Shown here: positions 43,525 to 52,252 of the stretch, in pieces
Numbering within the stretch: the first letter of the stretch is position 1
Layout: each line of letters opens with the position of its first letter
Origin: Actinomadura physcomitrii
Lineage (GTDB): Bacteria > Actinomycetota > Actinomycetes > Streptosporangiales > Streptosporangiaceae
Assembly (NCBI RefSeq): GCF_008923205.2
Contig: NZ_WBMS02000026.1
Location: forward strand, 1 to 64,000
Direction: 5' to 3'
DNA length: 64,000 bases
The notes under the pieces: generated by a model
What the model saw: only the letters and a program-made list of their open reading frames with translations
Databases searched by the model: none
Told to the model about the DNA's origin: nothing
Program-made: the position numbers and the translations under genes

Positions 43525-44460
43525 TCAGGACTCCGCGGAGACGATCTCCAGGGCGTGCGCCAGGTCGTCGGGGTAGGGGCTCTCGAACTGCACCCAGTCG
43601 CCCCGCGTCGGGTGCTCGAAGCCCAGCCGGACGGCGTGCAGCCACTGCCGCCGCAGGCCGAGCCGCTCCGCGAGCGTCGGGTCGGCGCCGTAGGCCATGT
43701 CGCCGGCGCACGGGTGCCGGATCGCGGACATGTGCACGCGGATCTGGTGCGTGCGGCCCGTCTCCAGGTCGATGTCCAGCAGCGTGGCGGCCCGGAACGC
43801 CTCGACGGTGTCGTAGTGCGTGACCGACGGCTTGCCGCCCGCCACGACCGCGAACCGGCCGTCGCCCGACGGGTGCCGGTCGATCGGCGCGTCCACCGTC
43901 CCGCGGAACGGGTCCGGGTGGCCCTGCACGAGCGCCTGGTAGCGCTTGTCGATGCGGCGCTCCTTGAACGCCCGCTTGAGCCGCGAGTAGGCGACCTCGC
44001 TCTTGGCCACCACCATCGCGCCGGTCGTGTTGGCGTCCAGTCGGTGGACGATCCCCTGCCGCTCGGACGCGCCGCTGGTCGCGATCGTGTGCCCGGCGCC
44101 GAGCAGCCCGCCGAGGACGGTCGGGCCCGTCCACCCGGTCGTCGGGTGGGCGGCGACGCCGGTCGGCTTGTTCACCACGACGATGTCGTCGTCCTCGTAC
44201 AGGATCCCCATCCCGGGGACGGGCTCGGCGACCGGCGCGGGCGCCGCCGGCGGGGGCGGGAGCGTCACCTCCAGCCACGCGCCCGCCTGCAGCCGCTCGG
44301 ACTTGGTCGCCACCTCCCGGCCGTCCAGCAGGACGTCGCCGGCGGCGATGATGTCGGCGGCCCCGCCCCGCGACAGGCCGAACAGCCGGGCCAGCGCGGC
44401 GTCGACCCGCTCGCCCTCCAGGCCGTCCGGCACGTGCAGGCTGCGCACCTCACCGCCCAT
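43525..44460 (-). CDS. RluA-family pseudouridine synthase (RluD-like)
   Basis: The 311-residue protein has an N-terminal S4 RNA-binding domain (about 15-75) and a RluA-type catalytic domain. D142 in HRLDANTTG is the catalytic aspartate. RluD makes pseudouridines in helix 69 of 23S rRNA, though the exact sites are not readable here. The ATG overlaps the lspA stop by one base (TGATG), indicating coupling. The order lspA-rluD-like is typical of actinobacteria. Confidence 0.92.
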   Translation of the reverse strand: MGGEVRSLHVPDGLEGERVDAALARLFGLSRGGAADIIAAGDVLLDGREVATKSERLQAGAWLEVTLPPPPAAPAPVAEPVPGMGILYEDDDIVVVNKPTGVAAHPTTGWTGPTVLGGLLGAGHTIATSGASERQGIVHRLDANTTGAMVVAKSEVAYSRLKRAFKERRIDKRYQALVQGHPDPFRGTVDAPIDRHPSGDGRFAVVAGGKPSVTHYDTVEAFRAATLLDIDLETGRTHQIRVHMSAIRHPCAGDMAYGADPTLAERLGLRRQWLHAVRLGFEHPTRGDWVQFESPYPDDLAHALEIVSAES

Positions 44461-45212
44461 CAGGGCTTCTCCTCGCGCGCCGGGACGTCCTCGTCCCCGG
44501 CCGCCGGGGAACCGGTGCCGTCCGGGCCGGGCGGCCCGTCCTCGGCATGTGGCGCCGCCGGTCCGGGCTCGTTCGCGGTGCCGGGCCTGTCGGCGGCGGG
44601 CGGGGGCGGGTCGGCGGAGGCGCCGTCCGGATCCTTGTCGGCGTCCTTGCCTTCCGCTACGCGCGTCCCGTCGATCTGGAGGCCGCGCGCGGCCAGCACC
44701 ACGGCCAGCACGCCGCCGCAGACGATCGCCGAGTCCGCCAGGTTGAACACCGGGTAGTGGGGGAACTCGATCCAGTCGACGACATGGCCCTTCAGCGGCG
44801 CGGGGGCCCGGAACAGCCGGTCGAGCAGGTTTCCGACCGCCCCGCCGAGCAGCAGCCCGAGGCAGACCGCCCAGGGCAGGCTGCGCAGGTTGCGGGCGGT
44901 GCGCAGGATCGCCACCACCACGCCGCAGGCGATCACGGTGAAGACGATCGTGTAGCCGGTGCCGATCGAGAACGCGGCCCCGCTGTTGCGGGTCTCGCGC
45001 AGTTTCAGCAGCCCGCCGAGCAGCCGGACCGGCGCCCGGTCCTGCAGCGTGGCCACCACGATGGTCTTGGACACGATGTCGGCGGCGAGCGCGGCCAGGG
45101 CCACGGCGATCAGCACGCCGACGCGGCGCGGCCGGGGAGATCCCGTGGATTCCCCGGCCCCTCCGTCAGGGTTCGTTTGGTCGCTCAGCGACGTTCCTCG
45201 CGTTGTTTGCAT
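44460..45212 (-). CDS. lspA: Lipoprotein signal peptidase
   Basis: LspA cleaves the signal peptide of diacylated prolipoproteins after Lgt has acted. It has four transmembrane helices, the NSGAAF segment, [11 protein letters not shown], and the catalytic aspartates D146 (VVDWIEF) and D160 (FNLADS). A Pro/Asp/Gly-rich tail of about 80 residues follows the last helix. The ATG at 45212 has no good ribosome binding site, while a CTG at about 45188 sits six bases after GAGGAA, so the true start may be 24 bases further in. It overlaps the 3' end of the DksA-type gene. Confidence 0.9.
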   Translation of the reverse strand: MQTTRGTSLSDQTNPDGGAGESTGSPRPRRVGVLIAVALAALAADIVSKTIVVATLQDRAPVRLLGGLLKLRETRNSGAAFSIGTGYTIVFTVIACGVVVAILRTARNLRSLPWAVCLGLLLGGAVGNLLDRLFRAPAPLKGHVVDWIEFPHYPVFNLADSAIVCGGVLAVVLAARGLQIDGTRVAEGKDADKDPDGASADPPPPAADRPGTANEPGPAAPHAEDGPPGPDGTGSPAAGDEDVPAREEKP

Positions 45213-45832
45213 GTCACACACAGGGTCGCACGCGGGAAGACCTGGAGGCGCGCCTTGCCGATCGGCTCGACGCACGACTCGCAGATCCCGTACGTGCCGG
45301 CTTCCATTCGCTGGACGGCCCGCTCGATCTGGGCCAGCAGGTCCCGTGAATTGTATGCGAGGGCCAGCTCGTGCTCGCGCTCGTAGGTCTTGGCGCCCGC
45401 GTCGGCCTGGTCGTCGCCGGCGCCCTCGTTGATGTCGCCCTCGGCGATCTGCACCGCGGACGCCGCGATCTCCTCGCGCAGCGCGACGATCTGCTCCTCC
45501 AGCCCGGCCCGCACCTCGGCCAGCTCCGTGGCCGTCCAGTGCCCCTCGCCCTCGCGGACCGGCAGGTCCGCCGCCTTCGCCGCGCCGCCCTTGCCGGCGC
45601 GGCCCGGCTTGGCCGCGGCCTTCCCGGCGGCGGGCTCGGCCGTCCTGGAGCCGCCGGCGGACCTGGTCGCGGGGGCCGTGCCCGCCGAGCCCTTGGCCGC
45701 GGGCGCCTTCGCCGGGGCCTGGCGCGCGCTCCGGCCCTTCTTCCCGGCGGCCGGAGTCCTGGCGGACGGGCCCGCCTCTCCGGACGGCGCCGCCTTTCCA
45801 GAGGGCACCGTGCCCTTCGCCGCGCCGGCCAT
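45185..45832 (-). CDS. DksA/TraR-type zinc-finger protein with long N-terminal tail
   Basis: The C-terminal 110 residues are a DksA/TraR zinc-finger module with the four-cysteine motif CESCVEPI..CVTCK, preceded by a coiled coil containing the acidic DINEGAGDDQADAGA loop at the tip. DksA relatives bind the RNA polymerase secondary channel. The N-terminal 100 residues are a low-complexity Ala/Lys/Gly/Pro tail reminiscent of histone tails. The ATG at 45832 has a strong GAGGAGG site. In actinobacteria this gene usually sits between lspA and ileS, as here. Confidence 0.88.
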   Translation of the reverse strand: MAGAAKGTVPSGKAAPSGEAGPSARTPAAGKKGRSARQAPAKAPAAKGSAGTAPATRSAGGSRTAEPAAGKAAAKPGRAGKGGAAKAADLPVREGEGHWTATELAEVRAGLEEQIVALREEIAASAVQIAEGDINEGAGDDQADAGAKTYEREHELALAYNSRDLLAQIERAVQRMEAGTYGICESCVEPIGKARLQVFPRATLCVTCKQREERR

Positions 45833-46129
45833 GGTGGCCTCCTCAGCGCTGATCGCCTCGACAGGCAGTGCGGGCAGCATAAGTCCCCTTTCGCGGGCCG
45901 GGTAAACACCTCGGGTCGGTTACCGACCGCTTATGCCCGGCGCTCGCTCACAAGGAAACTCCAGCGAATAGCAGGAGATCGCAAAGGAACCCCGCGGCCG
46001 CGGACGGCCGCCGGCGGGGCCCCGGCGGGCCGGTAATCGGGAAGAGAGCGGGCGCCGGGTGCGTTAGAGTCGGGGCAGCAGTCTTTTTGGCAGGCCGTGA
46101 TGGGGACACCTGCCGCCGTACGCAGCGAT

Positions 46130-46404
46130 GAGCGACCCGGGGACGGTGCGAGCCCGGGGGCGAGCCCGGCGGCCTGATCACCCCGGAGCCGCCGGAAGAA
46201 CCGTCCCGGACGCGCCGCCGCGCCCGCGGGCCCAGTAGACCCGGCAGCCGAGACTCGAACGAAGCGGGCCGCGCATGTCCGGGCGACCGGGCCGGCGCGG
46301 TCAAGGAGGGTGGTACCGCGGGTCCCCGCTCGGCCGGTCCGGGCAGGCGTCTCGTCCCTCCGGTCCACGTGCAGGCCCACGCGTCGATCCGGAGGTCCCT
46401 CGAA
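46130..46404 (+). promoter_or_regulatory. Translational T-box leader of ileS
   Basis: Stem I pairs 46140-46147 with 46200-46207, and an inner 8-bp stem (46166-46173 with 46188-46195) shows a 14-base loop with the Ile codon ATC at 46177-46179. The T-box element TGGTACCGCG is at 46311-46320. CCTCCGG at 46357-46363 is the exact complement of the ribosome binding site CCGGAGG at 46389-46395, so uncharged tRNA-Ile would free the site. There is no terminator helix, so control is translational. A TAGAGT-like -10 lies at 46065-46070. Confidence 0.9.
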
Positions 46405-49400
46405 GTGAGCCGTAGTTTCCGGCCGCTGCCCGCGCAGGTCGATCTGCCCGCCATGGAGCGGGACATGCTGCGCCGCTGGCGGGAGAGCAAGGTCTTCGAG
46501 CGGTCCCTGGAGCGCACCGCGTCCGGGACCCCTTGGGTCTTCTATGAGGGCCCGCCCACCGCGAACGGCATGCCCGGCGTCCACCACGTCGAGGCGCGCG
46601 TGTTCAAGGACATCTTCCCGCGCTTCAAGACGATGAAGGGCTACCACGTCCCCCGCAAGGCGGGCTGGGACTGCCACGGCCTGCCCGTCGAGGTCGCCGT
46701 GGAGAAGGAGCTCGGCCTCACCGGCAAGAAGGACATCGAGGAGTACGGCGTCGCGGAGTTCAACGACCGCTGCCGCGAGTCGGTCCTGCGCCACGTGGAC
46801 GCGTTCGAAGAGATGACCGAGCGCATGGGCTACTGGGTCAACACCGACCAGGCGTACCGGACGATGGACCCCGAGTACGTCGAGGCCGTGTGGTGGTCGC
46901 TGAAGCAGGTCTTCGACAAGGGGCTGCTGTTCCGCGACTTCCGCATCACCCCGTACTGCCCGCGCTGCGGCACCGGCCTGTCCGACCACGAGCTGGGGCA
47001 GCCCGGCGGGTACGAGACGGTGTCGAGCCCGTCGGTGTACGTGCGGATGCCGGTCACGTCGGGCCCGCCGGCCGAGCTGGGCGCCGCGCTGCTGATCTGG
47101 ACGACGACGCCGTGGACGCTGGTGTCCAACACCGCGGTGGCCGTCCACCCGGACGTCACCTACGTCGCCGCGCGCCCCGCCGGGTCCGACGAGGTCCTCG
47201 TGGTCGCCGAGCCGCTGGTCGACCAGGTCCTCGGTGACGGCGCCGAGCGCCTTGCGACCTACCAGGGCCGCGAGCTGGAGCGCACCACGTACAAGCGGCC
47301 GTTCGAGCTGGTCGACATCCCCGACGCGCACTACGTCGTCCTGGGCGACTACGTCACCGTCGAGGACGGCACCGGGCTCGTCCACCAGGCGCCCGCGTTC
47401 GGCGGCGACGACATGACCGTCTGCAAGAACTACGGGATGCCGATCGTCAACCCGATCGGGCCGGACGGGCGGTTCCTGCGCGAGGTGCCCCTGGTCGGCA
47501 ACAAGTTCTTCAAGGACGCCGACGAGCCGCTCACCGACGACCTGCGCGCGCGCGGGCTGCTGTACCGGGGCGGCCACTTCGAGCACAGCTACCCGCACTG
47601 CTGGCGCTGCCACACGCCGCTGCTGTACTACGCGCTGCCCGCCTGGTACATCCGCACCACGCAGATCAAGGACCGGCTCCTCGAGGAGAACGAGAAGACC
47701 AACTGGTTTCCCGAGACCGTCAAGACCGGCCGGTACGGCGAGTGGCTGCGCAACAACGTGGACTGGTCGCTGTCCCGCAGCCGCTACTGGGGCACGCCCC
47801 TGCCGCTGTGGGTGTGCGGTGACGACGAGGACCACATCACCTGCGTCGGCTCCCTGAAGGAGCTGGGCGAGCTGGCCGGCGGCGACATGTCCTCGCTCGA
47901 CCCGCACCGCCCCTACGTGGACGACGTCACGATCCCGTGCCCGCAGTGCGGCACCGAGGCGCGCCGCGTCCCCGACGTCATCGACGCCTGGTACGACTCG
48001 GGCTCCATGCCGTTCGCGCAGTGGGGCGCCCCGCACCGCAACAACGACGTCTTCGAGAACACCTACCCCGCCCAGTACATCTGCGAGGCGCAGGACCAGA
48101 CCCGCGGCTGGTTCTACTCCCTCATGGCGATCGGGACGCTGGTGTTCGACCGGTCGTCCTACGAGAACGTCCTGTGCCTCGGCCTCATCCTCGCCGAGGA
48201 CGGCCGCAAGATGAGCAAGCACCTCGGCAACGTGCTGCAGCCCATCCCGCTGATGGATCGGCACGGCGCCGACGCGCTGCGCTGGTTCATGCTCGCCAGC
48301 GGCCTGCCGTGGGCGTCCCGCCGGGTCGGCGACGCCGCCCTGGAGGAGATCGTCCGGAAGGTCCTGCTGACCTACTGGAACACCGCGTCCTTCTTCGTCC
48401 TGTACGCCAACGCGGCGCAGGCGCAGGGCAGGGCGTGGACGCCGGACCGGCTCGGCGAGGCGCCCGCGCCCGCCGACCGGCCGCTCCTGGACCGCTGGGC
48501 CCTCGCCGAGCTGCACCGCACCGTCCGCGAGGTCGACACCTCGCTCGAGCAGTTCGACACGGCGCGCGCCGGGCGGCGCCTCGCCGAGTTCGTCGACGAC
48601 CTGTCCAACTGGTACGTCCGGCGGTCCCGCCGCCGCTTCTGGGAGGGCCCCGGGACGCCCGAGGGCGCCGCCGCGTTCGCGACGCTCTACGAGTGCCTGG
48701 AGACCCTCACCCGGCTGATGGCGCCGATGGTGCCGTTCATCACCGACCACGTGTGGGACGTCATCCGGCCCGAGGACGGCCCCGAGTCGGTGCACCTCGC
48801 CGACTGGCCCACCGTGGACGAGGACCTGCTCGACGCCGGCCTCACCGCCCAGATGGCCCTCGTCCGCCGGCTGGTGGAGCTCGGCCGGTCCGCGCGCGCC
48901 GCCAGCGGCGTGCGGACCCGGCAGCCGCTCGGCCGCGCCCTCGTCGGGGCCCCCGGCTGGACGGCGCTGCCCGAGCAGCTGCGCGCGCAGATCGCCGACG
49001 AGCTGAACGTCCAGGCGTTCGAGGAGCTGTCGTCCATCGGCGGCGACCTCGTCGAGTACGAGGTCAAGCCGAACTTCCGGGAGCTCGGCAAGCGGTACGC
49101 CAAGGACACCCCGAAGGTCGCCAAGGCCGTCACCTCGGCCGACCCGGCGGCGCTCGTGCACGCGCTGCGCGACACCGGCACGGCCGAGGTCGACGCCGCG
49201 GGCGTCGGCGCGGTGAGCCTGTCCCCCGGCGACGTCATCGTCACCGAGCGGCCGCGCAGCGGCTGGGCGGTGGAGAGCGCCGCGGGCGAGACCGTCGCCC
49301 TCGACCTCACCGTCACCGCCGAGCTGCGCCGCGCCGGGCTCGTCCGGGAGGCCGTCCGGCTCGTCCAGGAGGCCCGCAAGGCCGCCGGGCTGGAGGTCAC

Positions 49401-49581
49401 CGACCGGATCGAGCTGTGGTGGCAGGCCGCCGGCGACGACCTCGCCGAGGCGCTGCGCGCCCACGGCGACGAGGTCGGCGCCGAGGTCCTCGCCACGTCC
49501 GTCACCGAGGGCCGCCCGGAGGGCCTCACCGCCGGCCGCGATGACGAGCTCGGCCTGACGTACTGGCTCCGCAAGTCCTAG
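46405..49581 (+). CDS. ileS: Isoleucyl-tRNA synthetase
   Basis: This is a class I synthetase charging tRNA-Ile. The product is 1058 residues, with the HIGH-type motif PGVHHVEAR (about residues 57-65), the editing CP1 insertion, the KMSK motif at 602-605 and an anticodon-binding domain. The residue pattern GMPGVHHVEA matches the actinobacterial/eukaryote-like IleS2 form rather than that of E. coli, and such forms are known for low mupirocin sensitivity, which I have not tested. The start is GTG at 46405 behind the T-box-controlled CCGGAGG ribosome binding site. Confidence 0.97.
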   Translation: MSRSFRPLPAQVDLPAMERDMLRRWRESKVFERSLERTASGTPWVFYEGPPTANGMPGVHHVEARVFKDIFPRFKTMKGYHVPRKAGWDCHGLPVEVAVEKELGLTGKKDIEEYGVAEFNDRCRESVLRHVDAFEEMTERMGYWVNTDQAYRTMDPEYVEAVWWSLKQVFDKGLLFRDFRITPYCPRCGTGLSDHELGQPGGYETVSSPSVYVRMPVTSGPPAELGAALLIWTTTPWTLVSNTAVAVHPDVTYVAARPAGSDEVLVVAEPLVDQVLGDGAERLATYQGRELERTTYKRPFELVDIPDAHYVVLGDYVTVEDGTGLVHQAPAFGGDDMTVCKNYGMPIVNPIGPDGRFLREVPLVGNKFFKDADEPLTDDLRARGLLYRGGHFEHSYPHCWRCHTPLLYYALPAWYIRTTQIKDRLLEENEKTNWFPETVKTGRYGEWLRNNVDWSLSRSRYWGTPLPLWVCGDDEDHITCVGSLKELGELAGGDMSSLDPHRPYVDDVTIPCPQCGTEARRVPDVIDAWYDSGSMPFAQWGAPHRNNDVFENTYPAQYICEAQDQTRGWFYSLMAIGTLVFDRSSYENVLCLGLILAEDGRKMSKHLGNVLQPIPLMDRHGADALRWFMLASGLPWASRRVGDAALEEIVRKVLLTYWNTASFFVLYANAAQAQGRAWTPDRLGEAPAPADRPLLDRWALAELHRTVREVDTSLEQFDTARAGRRLAEFVDDLSNWYVRRSRRRFWEGPGTPEGAAAFATLYECLETLTRLMAPMVPFITDHVWDVIRPEDGPESVHLADWPTVDEDLLDAGLTAQMALVRRLVELGRSARAASGVRTRQPLGRALVGAPGWTALPEQLRAQIADELNVQAFEELSSIGGDLVEYEVKPNFRELGKRYAKDTPKVAKAVTSADPAALVHALRDTGTAEVDAAGVGAVSLSPGDVIVTERPRSGWAVESAAGETVALDLTVTAELRRAGLVREAVRLVQEARKAAGLEVTDRIELWWQAAGDDLAEALRAHGDEVGAEVLATSVTEGRPEGLTAGRDDELGLTYWLRKS

Positions 49582-49590
49582 CCCGGCGTT

Positions 49591-49640
49591 CCGGCCGGCG
49601 GGCCGTCCCTGCGCACAGCGGCGGGCGGCCCGCCGGCCGG
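49591..49640 (+). terminator. Hairpin after ileS
   Basis: A perfect 15-base inverted repeat (CCGGCCGGCGGGCCG, arms 49591-49605 and 49626-49640) starts nine bases after the ileS stop. It has no T tract, as is usual for very GC-rich actinobacterial terminators. Confidence 0.7.
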
Positions 49641-49736
49641 CGCCCGCCCGAGCGGTGGCCGGCGATCCGGCCGGACCGGCCGCCGCTTTTTCGCGACACA
49701 TCGCGTTTGCCGCGCCGGGTTTGCGATGATGGTTCC

Positions 49737-50516
49737 GTGAACCTTCCCGAGCAGCCCTCCGAGCCCGACTCACCGGCCCCCATGCGCGCCTCGGACGCCG
49801 ACCGCGACCAGGTCGCCGACCGTCTCCGCGAGGCCCTCGCGGAGGGCCGCATCACCGCGGAGGAGCACGCCGAGCGCATCGACGCCGTCTACCGGGCCAA
49901 GACCTACGCCGACCTCGACCCGCTCCTCGCCGACCTCCCGTCCGAGCAGGCGCCGCGGCCCAGGGTGCGGCTGCACAAGGACGAGGCGCCGCTCGGGCCG
50001 CCCGCCCCGCAGTCGCCCAACCTCGTGGCGATCTTCAGCGGGGTGACCCGCAGGGGACGCTGGCTCGTCGAGCCGACCACCAACGTCTCCTGCGTGTTCG
50101 GCGGCGTCGACCTGGACTTCCGCCAGGCCGTCCTCAGCCAGGGCGAGGTCACCGTCAACGTCAGCTGCCTTTTCGGCGGGATCGAGATCACGGTGCCGCC
50201 CGGCGTGCGGGTGACCAGCTCCGCCGCGATGGTGTTCGGCGGCGCCGACCTGCCCGACGACGTCATCGACCCGGACGCGCCGCTGATCAGGCTGACCGGC
50301 ATGGTGATCTTCGGCGGGTTGAGCGTGCACCGCCGCGAGATCGGCGAGAAGCGCTCCCGGCACGACCGGCATCTGGAACGGCACCGGCGGCATCTGGAGC
50401 GGATGGAGGAGCACCACGAGCGGATGCTGGAGCGGCACACGGACATGCACCGACGCCGCGACGAGCGCCGCGAACGGCTCCGCGAGCTGCGCGCCGAACG
50501 CCGCCGCCACCGCTGA
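49737..50516 (+). CDS. DUF1707 / LiaF-like protein
   Basis: The 259-residue product has an N-terminal DUF1707 module (about residues 16-68: MRASDADRDQVADRLREAL...AEEHAERIDAVYRAKTYADLDPLLADLP in pieces) and a beta-rich region at about 95-205 with repeated VFGGVDL, LFGGIEI and IFGGLSV motifs like the cell-wall-active antibiotic response (LiaF) fold. The last 55 residues are a His/Arg/Glu-rich helix. No transmembrane helix is visible. DUF1707 proteins are regulators or membrane-associated factors in actinobacteria. It starts with GTG at 49737. Confidence 0.85.
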   Translation: MNLPEQPSEPDSPAPMRASDADRDQVADRLREALAEGRITAEEHAERIDAVYRAKTYADLDPLLADLPSEQAPRPRVRLHKDEAPLGPPAPQSPNLVAIFSGVTRRGRWLVEPTTNVSCVFGGVDLDFRQAVLSQGEVTVNVSCLFGGIEITVPPGVRVTSSAAMVFGGADLPDDVIDPDAPLIRLTGMVIFGGLSVHRREIGEKRSRHDRHLERHRRHLERMEEHHERMLERHTDMHRRRDERRERLRELRAERRRHR

Positions 50517-50577
50517 CGTCCCACCCTCCGCGGCGGGGTGTGCACCCTGAACCGCTCGGAGGGAGCAGGACCCGGCG

Positions 50578-52113
50578 TCAGTCCCGGGCGTGCTCGCGGT
50601 CGGGCTGGCAGACGAGGCAGGGCGTGCAGCCGCGGGCCTTGGCCTCGGCGCGGGACAGCGCCTCCAGGTCGTCCGCCTCGTCGCCGATGTCCTCGATGAG
50701 CGCGCAGTCGGTGCGGTGGTAGCGCTTCGTGCCGCTGAGGATCCGGACCTGCGGGCCGTCGTCGGCGTCCTCGGGCTCGGCGGGCTCATCGTAGCCGTCG
50801 CCGGCGGGCTCGTCGTAGCCGTCGCCGGCGGGCTCGTCGTAGCCGTCGCCGGCGGGCTCGTCGTAGCCGTCGCTCGCGGGCTGCTCGTCCGCGGCGGGCG
50901 CGGCGTGCTCGGACACGGCCGCGTCGTCGGCGTCGCGGGGACGCGGCGCGGCCGCGGCACCGAGGTTCAGCGGGTCGTCACCGAAGTCGGCGGTGACGTC
51001 GGTCGGCGCGGATCCGGCCGCAGCGGGCCTCTCCGGCGCGGGCGCGGCCTCGGGCTCGGGTTCGGGCTCCCCGGCCGCCTGCGGCTCGACGGCGGGCTCT
51101 TCGGCCCGCTCGGGCTCCCGGCGCGACGGGCCGGTGACGGGGATGTCCGTCAGCGTCGGCCCGGCCGGGCTGCGGAAGGGCGCGGGGGCCTCGGGCTCCG
51201 GGTCTGGGTCGGCGGGCGAGGACGACCAGGCGGACGGCACGCGGCCGGCCGGCGGCTCCTCGCGGCGCTCGGCCGCCGGGCGGTCGTGCTCCGGCTCGCC
51301 CGGCTCCGGGACGCGGGGGATCTCCGCCGTCGGGCCGAACGGCGCGGGCGCCGGATGCGGCGCGGCGTGCGGCGAGGCGGGCGAGGTCTTCGCCAGCCCG
51401 GCCAGGCCGCCCTCCGGGCCGGGCGCGGAGCGGTCCACGCGGGGCCCGCCGAGGCCGGGCTTGGTGAGGCCGGGCTTGGTGAGGCCGGGCTTGCTGAAAT
51501 CGGGCTTGGTGAGGTCGGATCCGTCCGCGACCGTCCTGCCCGGGTCCGGTGATCCGGGTCCCGACGCCGCGGCGCGCGCCGCCAGTGCGGTGTCGGGCAT
51601 GCAGGCGGTGCAGGGGCTGAACCCCTCCTCCTTGGCCTCGGCGTAGGTGAGCTCCTCGGTGTCGCGCCCGGCGAGCTGCCGGCACGTGTCGAGGTGGTAG
51701 CGCTTGCGTCCGCGCACGACGAACACCAGGGCGCCGTCGGGCACGTCGACGGGCTGGACGGGGATCTCGACCTCGTCATCGGGCTCGGCCGGGGCGTCCA
51801 GGGACGGCCGCGACGCCGCGGGGGCGCCGGCCGCGCTCTTGGCCGCGGGCACCGGCGGAGCCGGCCGCGGGCGCTTGGCCTTGCCCTTCCTGGCCGGCGC
51901 GGCGGGGGTGCCGGTGCCGAAGAGCTCCTTGCGGCGCAGGAACACCCCGATGGCCAGGCACAGCGCGGAGACGATGCTGACGGCGATCGAGATGTAGATC
52001 ACCACCAGCGCGTCCAGGCCGAAGACCTGGGCGCTGTCTCCGTTGCCGGCGACGATTCCCGCGACCAGCAGGGCGATCGCCGCCACCACGAGAACGCCAC
52101 TCAGGATGATCAC
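50578..52113 (-). CDS. Membrane protein with two cysteine-motif modules and Asp-Tyr-Glu-Pro repeats
   Basis: The 511-residue protein has two N-terminal transmembrane helices (about residues 2-22 and 34-58), a basic linker, a first module with YHLDTCRQL and FSPCTACMP, a long Pro/Glu-rich disordered region with a Lys-Pro-Gly-Leu-Thr repeat, four copies of the octapeptide DGYDEPAG, and a second module YHRTDCALI..GCTPCLVCQP. The paired C-x(n)-CxxC motifs suggest zinc or disulfide mini-domains similar to those in bacterial DNA-repair methyltransferase zinc modules. I do not recognise a function. It is a single gene next to divIVA and reads the same way. Confidence 0.75.
   Translation of the reverse strand: MIILSGVLVVAAIALLVAGIVAGNGDSAQVFGLDALVVIYISIAVSIVSALCLAIGVFLRRKELFGTGTPAAPARKGKAKRPRPAPPVPAAKSAAGAPAASRPSLDAPAEPDDEVEIPVQPVDVPDGALVFVVRGRKRYHLDTCRQLAGRDTEELTYAEAKEEGFSPCTACMPDTALAARAAASGPGSPDPGRTVADGSDLTKPDFSKPGLTKPGLTKPGLGGPRVDRSAPGPEGGLAGLAKTSPASPHAAPHPAPAPFGPTAEIPRVPEPGEPEHDRPAAERREEPPAGRVPSAWSSSPADPDPEPEAPAPFRSPAGPTLTDIPVTGPSRREPERAEEPAVEPQAAGEPEPEPEAAPAPERPAAAGSAPTDVTADFGDDPLNLGAAAAPRPRDADDAAVSEHAAPAADEQPASDGYDEPAGDGYDEPAGDGYDEPAGDGYDEPAEPEDADDGPQVRILSGTKRYHRTDCALIEDIGDEADDLEALSRAEAKARGCTPCLVCQPDREHARD
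50781..50876 (+). repeat. Four in-frame 24-base tandem repeats
   Basis: Four contiguous 24-base units (50781-50804, 50805-50828, 50829-50852, 50853-50876), nearly identical, encode four copies of DGYDEPAG on the minus strand. They are part of the coding region and the unit is a multiple of three, so copy number can vary without a frameshift. Confidence 0.9.
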
Positions 52114-52252
52114 AGCGTCTCTCCCCCTCGTTCGGACCGCTCGGCTCCGGGCCGCCCTTCAGGCCCAGGTGTCACGCCGACATCGCCGGGACGGCGACGG
52201 TGCCCTCCTCGGCGCGGCGATCGTGACGACACTATCGCCTGCGGTGCCCGCG

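Noticed and set aside
46089-46114. Hairpin GGCAGG..CCTGCC as a rho-independent terminator before ileS
   Set aside because: It has no T tract after it and lies in the T-box leader, where it is better explained as a leader stem.
45931-49773. Very long open frame antisense to ileS, and similar long frames opposite dnaE, murC and the ABC exporter genes
   Set aside because: These mirror frames come from strong GC3 bias. They read as low-complexity Gly/Arg/Val/Ala sequences without any family pattern, while the sense strands encode well-known proteins.
50781-50876. Possible CRISPR array
   Set aside because: The four 24-base units are contiguous, without spacers, in frame, and encode a repeated octapeptide.
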